From contig OW028576.1 in the NCBI GenBank assembly GCA_932294295.1, positions 45,724,128-45,788,127 of the forward strand: a stretch of DNA of 64,000 nt. The letters run 5' to 3'. Source of the DNA: Alitta virens (Eukaryota; Annelida; Polychaeta; Phyllodocida; Nereididae). The translations under genes were made by a program, and so were the position numbers. The notes under the pieces are model-generated. The model saw only the letters and a list, made by a program, of their open reading frames with translations. It did no database searches and was not told where the DNA came from. This document shows positions 43,501-55,500 of the stretch, in pieces. Numbering within the stretch: position 1 is the first letter of the stretch; each line of letters opens with the position of its first letter.

Positions 43501-46420
43501 TTCATTTCTAGGAGTGACGCGTAGCCTCAATTCTGGCGGAGTGTTAAATTGCGCCTGGACGTCAATCTGGTCGCCACGGTAATTGGCAAAAACTTTTAAC
43601 TGAAATAAGAAATGGAAAAAAAATCAATTAATATACAAGAATATTGTGAAGACCTGTATTAATTAAAGACATGCTAATATAACATTCAAATTAATTCATT
43701 TCGACTGGTGAGAGAGCTTTGTTTGTCTTTATAAAATTATTTAGAGTAAAAAAGTTACTTAGATTCATCTATACCAGATAATAATGTGGATTGAAAAAAA
43801 ATTGTTCATTTCCGATTGTTTCGTTGGAAATAGTTGAGTTGGTTGGTCAGTTTTTTTTGTTGGGGTTTATTTCTTTCCTAAGATTTAAGGTCAAAAAGCA
43901 AGAGGTTTTCACTTGTTCAACAACAGTGAAATGCTTTAAAAAAATTCAGGTTGGGGTTAGTGAATACGGATCAGTCGGAAATAACAATTTTTTTTTTTAG
44001 AAAAATTTAAACTTTTTCTGAAGCGCAAATAATTTTCTTGCCTTGGAGTTTTCAACTTGAACCATCCAAACAATTTTTTTTTTCAATCCACTTAATACTC
44101 TTTACACCAGATTATAACCATTTTTCTTATTTGCAATACAGATTTTTATTCGACTGAATTTGCAAACGACCAAATGCACATCGAACAAGACTCTTAACGG
44201 ATTTATAAAATTCGAAAAAAAAAGTCACAGCATGCCTCACAAAAGGTCAACTCATTCTTAATATTAAGACCTGACAAAGACAATGTCAACTTTCCAAATA
44301 ATAATCACATAATTAACAAAAATTAATAACTCTTCCTTTAATTTTACCCCCCTACATAACATTACAAATAACTTATTAAAAATAATATTATCACAAAATT
44401 GTCATGCATGATTAACCACAACATAATCATCCAACAATGTAGAATATAAAGTTTAAAATATAATAAAATGATTTAAACCTGTAAACTAGCAAATAAAAAC
44501 TGTCTTAAAAGAGCTGCAACTGAATCTTAAATATTCCATAAGACAGAAAAAAATATTGTACGCTAACCGGTCGAAAATAATCTATCTAAAAAAAAAAAAA
44601 AATTAAAATATAATTAAATGATTTAAACCTGTAAACTAGCAAATAAAAACTGTCTTAAAATAACTGCAACTGAATCTTAAATATTCCATAAGACAGAATA
44701 TTGTACGCTAACCGGTCGAAATAATCTATCTAAATAAAAATAAATAATTAACTCGACGGATAATTCAATAATCACCACCACAACAACGATTCATCAAATT
44801 AATTGTATTCCTACATTGAACATACAAACCTGAACCATTAACTGGAAAAGTTATAAAAATACAGAATAAGAATTAAATCTATATTCTGATTAAAGGTGCA
44901 CTGTCTGTCAAATTTGCACATAAAAGTAATGATATAAATCAATACTGCCTTCTTGTTTCATGATATATTTTACCATTACATGCCCATTTTTGGCCAACAA
45001 TTTAGTTTTAATTTTCAATAAATAATATAAGTATTAGTTTTTAATTCCATACAAACTCAATATGTAAACAAACCCAGTGATGACATCACAATACTGAACA
45101 ATGGTGATGTCATTTCCATTGCATTTCCAATGTTTTGGTCTGGATTTTCTCTCAATGTATGATTTATTTCTTTAGTAATTAATGTCTGATAAAATCATTA
45201 GATCAAATTTAGTGTGCCTTGACTAATAAAGGTTATTTATGAACTATTTGATTGAGTCTTACAAAATCGCAAATTTTACAGACAGTGGAGCTTTAATATA
45301 CCTTCTGATTAATATAAATGTTTATCGTCAGATTTACGTCTAAATTATTCGCAAGCAATAAACCAATTAATTTATATATATATATATGTATGTATAAAAT
45401 AATATTATAGAACGAACGTGACACTGATACTTAGAACAGAACCACCCAAACAGAATGAACAGAATTTATTATTTATCTAATTCATAAAACAAACTTGCAA
45501 ATTGTTTGTCCCACACGTTTTCAAACAGTTAATTAATTTACAAGCCATTGCTTTAATTGTAAGGGCAACAGATCAAACTGGATATGCTATCATTGGAATT
45601 ACAGTTTTAAACACTTATAAAGAATGTTCAAGTCTTTGGATATCTAAACTAAACATAACTATCCGAAGCTAAAACAAGCCGAACTGAGCCATAACTAGCT
45701 GGAGATACCTAATAGTCAGCTAAACTGAAATCCCTCATTATCAGAAATACTTAACTACTTAATTCTATTCTGACATTAATTAATTTTAATACATCAAAAA
45801 GAGGTCATATTTATAAAAATTTTACTAACAATTCTGACCATTTTCCTTTAACATATTTAATTCTATCAAAAGTTTTAGCAACCTTTTTTCCTACTTGGAT
45901 GATAATGACATCTTCCTTAAATCAAGTGTGCGTAAACATTTTGGCCAGATTGTATAAATAAAAGGTAATAAAATGTTAAACTTTTCGGACTTTTAGCGGG
46001 CTGGAATAACGGAATCAATTTTTTGGTGTTTTATCTAGTGTATTGATTTTGAGAGTAACTTGGAACCCTGCCTAAGTGTTCCAAATAAAGAACATTTCTT
46101 TTAATATATATGTATTTCTCTCTTTTTTATTCGAGTGTTGTTCCTTTATTTATATTTTTATTCTGACATTCAATTGTCAGTTCTATCTTCGTTCCATTTT
46201 CTCGCCTATTGTTCTATTCTTTTCTTTTCATTCCGAGTTCCTTTTAGAGTTTTCGGAAGACACACTCGGCTGATGGGAAGTGATGGATCTTTTCGAGGCA
46301 TATAAAACAAATGGTTACCATGGAAACGGGCTCATCAGCTGCAGCTTCCTGATGGCAGTGACAGAGCAGAGACATGCTGCTGCTCACTGGGTTTCTTACA
46401 CATTTTTCTTGTGTTTATAT

Positions 46421-46506
<86 letters not shown>

Positions 46507-49500
46507 CAATTTAGGTGTAAAAAACTCTTTGATGCTGCTTGGCCATGCTATGAGCAGCTTACTCAGCACAATTTTCCGTATATATGTTTTTTCCATTTCC
46601 TTCTACTTTTTCTTCTTTTCTACATGTTCCGCTTACACACCTGTATTCTATATAAAGCGGTGTACAGTTGACCTTCACGACAAAATCGGTGAAGCGATTT
46701 TAAAAGCAAGATAAAAGTTTTGTGTTTATGCATGTATAAGAATGGTCATTGCCCGGTGGTTAAGGTGGTGGCCTTCCAACCACTAGGTTGCAGGTTCGAG
46801 TCCTAGGCAGCTGAGCAGATCCGCTGTAACTCTTTGCTCCACTCTACCTGAGTGTGAATGGGATCTTAAAGACTCTAACCCCGCATACATTTACATTTAC
46901 GTAATCAAAAATGCAAAAAATCACCCCTCATTGCCCTTAAATCATCAAGGAATTTAGGGATTTCGAGGAAGGGGGGGGGGGGCCGGGTCGCATTGTACAT
47001 GAAGAACAACATAAAATTTGTCATTACCTAAATCTTCAGAATGACCAAAGTCACTTCACAGATAAATAATTTATTAAATTCTTCTATATCTATTATTTCT
47101 TATTTCCAGGCAGATTTTTTTTGTGTTTTAAGTTCAGATTTTACTGCTTTGTTTTAAGCATAGCGTAAACTCTAAGCAGATGGCAAATGTCCAAGGCTAC
47201 CATCCTGTTGTAAGGTTAGTTTTAGTGCCAAACCTTCTTACTACAGGTAAACCAGCTGTTCACAGATTTGTATAATTCCTAAGACCTCCAAGGCAATTAA
47301 ACAGATATATTATCTTTTTCCTTAAAAAAAAGCAGTCGGGAGGCCTAGGAGTTAACGTTAACACATACGCCAGTTCTGCCGAGGGTCCCGGGTTCGATCC
47401 CCCACCTCGTGCTCTCTTCATGAGCTCTACATCACCATGTTGACTGTTTGAGACGTTATATCGGAGATGCCTAGTACTCTGTCAGTCTATGCTGAGGCAA
47501 ACTAAAGACCCCACCCATGAGGTCAATGTGTAACATGGCATCTTATCATCTGCCTCTGACTAGCTTCAGACTCAGTAGCATGGAGACCATACAAAGCCTT
47601 GATTGCCTGACTTGACTGGTTGCCTAGGCAACAATGTGAGCTATTTCTTGCCTCAGCACAACTACTAATCACTGAGTCACAAATTTAAGAGCTTTTAGAG
47701 ATAATCTCAACGTTCATAAAGGTTAAGTAAATGCAGATAGAGTTCAAGTCCGGACAGAGCAGCTCTTTCGGTTACATTAGCCTTTGAAGCCGCCAAAGTG
47801 TCGTCTCAGCGTGATAGTCTGACAAACTTCCAGCTTTTGAGAAGAATTAACAATCAGAAATTTACGTTTACCGGATTGTTTCGATGATAAACTTGGGCTA
47901 GTAATATCATGAATGTAGTACAAAGTCATTATTCGTAACAACGCTGACAAATTTCCCTTAAAAAAATCACATTTCCCTAAAAAATAATGGCGCACATCAG
48001 GCGACTTCGAAGTTGTAATGTCATGCTTCTAGAATGAATTAAATTATGTAGAAATGTATCAGATGCTGCATGAAGTCAATATTAATAACCTGTGTGTGTG
48101 TGTGTGATTAGGGCTTTATGTCCTGTATTTCTGCACCTGATGGGCTAACTAGGACAGGCAGGAACCATGGCAATGAGACGAAGGAGGAAACAGCCATCCA
48201 ACATAGGCTCCACCAGGAATTGAACCCGGGACCCAGTGTTTAACCTAGTTTTTAACCAAGATACGGTATCCAATTACTGGAGTGGTACATATCTTATCAA
48301 AATCTCTGCAAGTATAGACCGGCCCGAAGGCTCAATGACGTTAGTTGGAGATAGTGACAAAAATGTCTGCATAAAAAATACATTAATTTCTGTTTCATCA
48401 ACTTAATTTCAACTGACTCACCACAAAATCACCATTATACATGCTTGCAGAAGTTGAAAATTATATTGGTCACCTATAACATATTAGACTTATCATTTGG
48501 AGCCAGTTAAACACTGCCGGTAATTTTTCACCAATAAAAAATAATCACTTAAAATTACTCAATTTCTGACAATTTGTTAATTTATCTTAATTTATTACTA
48601 ACTTAATATAAACGTACTAAATTTACCTTTCTCTACTCCTAAGTGACAAAGTTTTTTGAAGTTGTACACATTAAAAGAAGTTTTTTCAAAGAGTCCAAAC
48701 AATGAGCTTGACCCAATACTTCTTCAAGCCAAAGATTTCATGTATTCTTGATTTTTCTGAAATGACTACAATTTCTATTATAATTCATTTCACAAATGTA
48801 GCTTACCTCTCCTCTTAAATGCTGAAGGTGAACGTCGTAATTTGTCACCTTGACCATGGCTCCCGTCTGTTGGAGTGCGCTCACTAAAAGAGTGACATCG
48901 CTCGTCTCCAGGTGAGCGCATATTGTCTGAAAAATACGAAAGATCACAGATTAAATATAAAAAGATTTGACACTTCTTCATTAGCATAAGTCGTCAGCAA
49001 AGGATTGTGGGATTGTCAACCATCCCATGTGAAAGTGACGTCATAATCATCACCAACAACAGTGGCGTCAGTGTGATTGTTTTGTACATCATATTTCAGT
49101 GGGATTGATGTATTTTGACAAACTAACCCTGAACAGGCTGACAATAGTTCGACCTAATTACACTGTACCCCTCTGGGTATAAACCTTTTTCACACAGCAG
49201 CCATGTTGGCATTTTTGCCTCATTGACCTCATTTGATTGCGTCATATTTTATGACATCATTACTATTCCATTGTTCTTGCACTCTGTGACCTCACCATGG
49301 CCATTGTCTACTGATGATGTCACAATAATATACCTGAGTACAGAGAGAGGTCAATGAGGCAAAAACGCCAACATAACTACTCCATGAAACAGGTGAATAA
49401 GCATGTTCGTAAATGAAGTACAACTTTAAATATTTAAGCGAATCAGTAAAAGGAACAGAATGAGGGAAACACTATGAAATGATGTTGGTTAGCTGCGACA

Positions 49501-52500
49501 ATCATTGCCCATTTTTTCTTTATAGTTATTCCAGAGAGCGTAGGTGCGTGTAGAAGTTAACAAAACCAATTGTTGTCATCTTGTATAACCTTTACAAGTT
49601 ACTCAAAATATTCCCACACAGGTAAAATGGTTCACTTTGATGGCTCATATCACTGGCACGGCTGAGTTTGCACAACATGGTGTATATTGGACAGGTAAAA
49701 GTCAAAGTGTTGGCCATCCTGAGGAAAGATAAAACTTAATTCAGGAATACAGGTACATTTTCGCCACGACAACAAGATTCGCCACCCCCCTAAAACATGA
49801 TTATGCACATTGCAACAACTTGATTTGTTACAAAACTAATTGTATAGATCATTGACAGTGTTCTTACGCTGTGGCAGCCATCTAAAAGGTATTTATTGTA
49901 GTTTTTAGGGGGTGGCAAATCTCGCTGTCGTGGCGAAGTTCACTGTCGCCGAGTGTACACTTCGCAATGTTGTCAAGAATATTTGGAAAATAGAGTGCCA
50001 TAGAATGGCTAAGGAATGCCAGAATATCACAAATTAAAACTGATATTTTTAAATATATTATTGGCAGATGTAATGATGATGTGACAAGACTTGGAATGAA
50101 TGAAAAGATACAATACAATGTATACTATTCAAAAATATTGTATACTTGATGTCATATTAACTGTGCAAGAAAACATTCCCCAGCTCCTCCATGCAATGAT
50201 TCATTTCTTAAATCCCTAACCCCAATTTTGACTGCTTTATGACGTCATCAAAAAAAGTGTCCATTGTGACGTCACAATCGTGATTGTAGCTGGTAATGAA
50301 GCTTGTACAGGTGACATAGTTGTTGAGAAAGAACAGAAGGTATGTTGGAAAAGTCTCGTAAGTTATTTCATTGAGAAGCATTGCTTAGAAAATTGGCATT
50401 AATTTGTTTGGCCAAAAATCAAGTATACAATAATTTTGTATATTGGTATAATTTAATAAAACATATAACAGGGTAAGTTTATTGGCTCAGCAAAATAAAA
50501 AAGCAAAAAGTAAGAATTTGTGAACACCCCAAGCAGTATTCGCTAAGCATTTAATTTTCATGTACATAGCAAAACTGCCGCTTTGACCCGAGACTTCGGC
50601 AGCTTGCAAGGCCATCTGTGGTGGGTCATACAGCTGACCTCACAGTTAGCTCACACTGAACTCGCAGCAGTGCCATCACCACATGACCTCATCATGATTT
50701 CACTGTGATGTTGTCATGAGTGACATCACAGGATTCATGAGTGTCTGGTGAGGTAACAGTGACCGTGACATGAGCTCACTTCTTGACTGGGCAAGCAGTG
50801 TAGGCTTTCCTCATTACCAAAATTTCTTATTTTTTCAATTCTATAAAAGATTCTATCAATCATTCATTCATTCAAGGCACGCCGAGATTTTTGATGGTCA
50901 AAGAGTCCATCTTCAAAAACGTCCACTGAGGAAAAGGTCCGTGAGCACCGAGACCTTCAGGTCGAAACGTCCTCTTGAATATCGTAGATTTAAAAACTGC
51001 TCCAGACACAAGAGCCTGCAGGCTAAAATACCTTTTTCTCTGTCTACAGAAATCTGCTTTAAGCAAATTTCTCAGACCTACAAACCCCCTAAGCTTAAAT
51101 GCTCCGAGCAATCCATCATAGAAGAGTTCGACCGAAAAGGCCTCCACCGAAAATGGCCTCCGAGAGTTTCCGCAGACGCAAATTCCACAAGAAGTGTTCC
51201 AACAGAAATGATTGTGGATTCGTGTGAATAGGAAAAAGATTTGATTCAATTAGCACATTTTATTTGCTCCTAACGCAATCAAACCCACCTTCATTCATCA
51301 CTCGCCTAAACTCATCACAGAAATGATATTACAATTTTCTAAATTTGTTTATGTCCCCGAATAACTAATCTCAATTATTAAGCGCAAACAGGCCATTACC
51401 AACTTGCAAATATTGCAATTTGAATAGAAACAAGAAAGCTATTTAATTAATGACATCAGGAATCTATCACAGTAAACTGGTAAATATGACAATCAATTCA
51501 GACATACAAATAGAATTGGCTCCATAATATAAATTCATATATGAACATGAGAATCGTTGAGATCAGACAGACTAGACAAGTGCATCCCTCCACATAAAAG
51601 TTCTTCCCACTAACTGAACTGAACTGATTTTATTTCACATTTACAAACAAATTATAATTCCATATGACTGGACATTTACAACATCATGATCATTTTAATT
51701 AAAATTGTTGGGGACACTCACATTCTATAATATGATAATTAATATTAGTTAAGATGTGCCGATGTGAGGGAGATGCCAGTAGCCACAGTGCTGAAGTTGG
51801 GACCACCCCTGGTGATAATGCTGAGATAATGAGAGGGTGACAGATGATTCATATTTTACATACAACAGGCCATTGAGCTCCAGGATGGATTGGCAAAACT
51901 TCATTTTCCACCCCATGGCCTTGGCTGACATGATGAACAAGATGGAAGGCAGCTGAACGCCTCAAGCACTACATCAACATCACATGTTCCTGCCCTAACC
52001 AAAAGAAACCACAGGACTGGTCACCACCTAGCTACATCCATTAGCCGAAAGAATGATATTCTGAATAGAACATTCCCCATGTTATGGGAAAGGGACCGAT
52101 ATGTTGCAGACTGTGGCTCATGAATACAATGTAGTTTGATATCGAAAGTGCAGCCCTCTAAGGCAAGTTCATGCTGCTCGTGAGAGTTGATAGATGAGAT
52201 GAGAGAGGAGTCCACCCATGTTATAGATTTACCCCATGAGTGGGACCTTCTACTTGTCTCAGCATAAACACTGAGTACAAGGGACCGCCAATTTAACCTC
52301 TCATCCGAATGACATCCAGCTGAGATGTTGCTCATGAAGAGTGCTCGGGCCCGGGATTGAACCTTGGTCCTTCAGAGGAGCAGTTGAGTGTCTTTCCACT
52401 AGACTACCCAGGGAGCGAACCATGCACTCACAGTTACTTCTACAGAAGACTGCACTATTTGTCCACCCCACCTCATCCGTTAAATGGAAAACCATCTAAG

Positions 52501-55500
52501 TTCTCGGAATATGTATGGCTTTGTCTACAATCTTCGCAGGAGCTTGAGACCCAGGGTCTATAACATTGACAGCCACATTTACAAACCTGAGCTGAATCTT
52601 ATTATGGACCTTACGAAGCGGACTAAAACGTTTTGAAAGCCCGAGACCGAAGAAGATGAATGAGAAAAGCATATCAAATTAATTTTGCAGAAGTGATTCA
52701 GAACATACCACAGGAATCATATGAATCTAGAATGCCACATTCTGGTCGAATGGCGAATTGACTAGGCTTGATATTCAGATAATGCACAAGATTTATACCA
52801 CGAAAAGATGGAGCGGTGGAACTGGAATTGAATTTGCGAGAAAGTGTCAAAATGGCAATATGAATGCAAGCTATTGGTGCCAAATCAGTTGAAGTTGGTT
52901 CTTTACAAATAGAAGTGTCAAATGCAAAACCTGAGCAGGCATAAAACTACAGAAAACTAGATGGAAATAGGGCACATACTATTACACTAAATCAAATAGT
53001 CTAGATTCAGCAGTTCACAAATTCCGAAAATACTGCACACAATATCACACCAGTGTAATTTACATTAAATCAGCATTATCAGGTGAAACACACACAGGTG
53101 CAAAAGGCAATCGGCATCATGAAATATTTAGGTAATTTCCACTGCTGTCAGTAACATAATTCTACTGCTGATTGTACCAATTGCAGGAAAATTTACCATC
53201 GAGGGAGCGCGAGCACTCAACCTTTGGCAGCCATTTACAGCCATGATGGCGATATAACGACTCGAGAGCCAGCAGCGACAAGTGTTTGGTTCGGGTGCTT
53301 TGCTTGTCGTAATCGTAGTGTTTCCTTTTACCTGTACAGGTGAGATGAATTCTGTCCGCTTTGCAAGACAACAGAACTGGGATGACTTTAATCGTCACCT
53401 GTTTCCAAGAACACTACAGGTGTGCGGCAAGGAGAAAAATGTGGCGATCGAAACTTGGGTTTTGCATATTATTTTCTTGATCATGTATTTGTACAGACCA
53501 AAATCATGCAATAAAATAAAATACAATAAAATACATATACAATACAAAATGAGAAAAATGAAACTGATCTTGCCAAGGGCCTGGTTGGAGGTTTTAGCAA
53601 TGTTGTTGCCACATTGAATTAACAGATTTTCAGAAATTTTCAAGAATATTTCTATGCAACAAAGTGATTTACATGACAATAGTGATATTTTACCCGTATC
53701 CCACTAATTAATCGTAATCATGTTGTAAACATGTACCCTTATAAATCATTACTAACATTTACTAACAGATAGAGATCACCGTGTAGAAATTACATTTTCT
53801 GAGTGCAATCCTATTTAAATAAATAAAGATTAAATAAAAAAATGAGAAAAATGTGGCGATTAACACCTCCTCTCTTCACAGATAAACAATTGTCCCAGTT
53901 TCTCATGCATAAGGGTTTCCGGGGAGTGTTCGACTTATTGGAGGGGTGCGAAAGAATTTTGGGAGAGACAATGAAAATATGTTGGTATCGGAGGTGGGGG
54001 GTGGATAGTATTTTCTTGGGGGAGGGGGGTATAATTGGTCATGTATTTGTACTGGGATTCACACCAATATCAATACAATACAATACAATACATGGCCAAT
54101 TGTGCCATGCGAGTTTTCCATGAGAAGGATAAACGCATGGAAAACGCACGGTATTTTCCTTCATTATAATTAGCAAAAACCATGCGTTTTCCATGCGTTT
54201 ATCCTTCTCATGGAAAACGCACGTGGCACATTTGGCCATGCAGCACAATACAAGTAGTACAATTCCTATGAACTTTCAATAAGCAGGCATTTCCATTGAA
54301 ATATGCCACATCATCAAGATAAAACATGCAGGTCGTATCAAGTGATGTGTCACCAAATCAGAATACTCATTCATACCTTTTATATACTCTTGTCATACTC
54401 TTTTTATACTCTATTCATTATCCTCTCCTCATGCCATAAATGCAAGAATCTGTGTACACGGCTTTCAGGGCATTTCCTAACCGCCGGTTTTGTTGTTTGG
54501 TTGCTAAAAAGGCGTAACCATGGCGATAACGTTTCTGGCAAGAAATGTAACAAGCCCAATCGATCAGCGGAATAAAAATATTATCAAATAGATGAAAGGT
54601 AATGGTAAAAAGGTAAGAATAAAAGGTAATAAGAGATAATAACCACGAGGCTATTTATTATGCGGATGTTCTAAATTACCACAAAGAAATTGCTACAATA
54701 ACAGCCATTGTGTTGGCTGCCAACCTGATGCTAATGCATAAAAGTGTCCCCATAATGAAATTGTATACAGCAATCTGTAGACCTACAACCAAACCTGCTT
54801 CCATACGCCCTTTTCACACAGCAGCCATGTTGGCATTTTTGCCTCAATGACCTCTCTTTGCACTCAGCTTAAGTATCGTGACATCATCAGTAGACAATGG
54901 CAATGGTGAGGTCACAAAGTGCAAGAACAATGGAGAAGTAATGATGTCATAATATATGACGTAATCAAAAATAGGTCAATGAGGCAAAATTGCCAGCATG
55001 GCGGCCGTGCAAGAGTGTATAGTCACTTACATGGCATACAAGGGCAGTTGCTCACAGTTATGGAAAGAGAAGATGCAATTCAAGTTCGATATTTCTTAGG
55101 TTTTTCTAAACTTTTTGTCAGCATATTTACCTTAAAAAATCCATTTAATATCTAATGTATGTTCCATTTTTGTACTAATTGGTACGAATAAACGTAATTA
55201 TAAAAATGATAGCAGCAGAAGCCATAGACTTGGAAACTAAACTCCAGCAGATGACGTCATGTGAATCAAGGACTCCCATTGGCTGAGGAATCGCCTTAAG
55301 CAGCCAATGAGAGTCCTGGATTTACATGACGTCATCCGGAGACTGGTTTTGTTTTGATCAAATAATTTTCAGCATAAGTAGTTCTCAATCTCTTAATTGA
55401 CTTCATAAAATAATGATGTATTAGAAAACTAAGACACTGAAATGATAGCGAAAAAGCATATAATTTTACCCCTTAGACTGCAGCACTATTTCATGCACAC

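Noticed and set aside
46741..46812. tRNA-Gly gene
   Set aside because: tRNA-like head is followed by a SINE body, and end pairing is poor.
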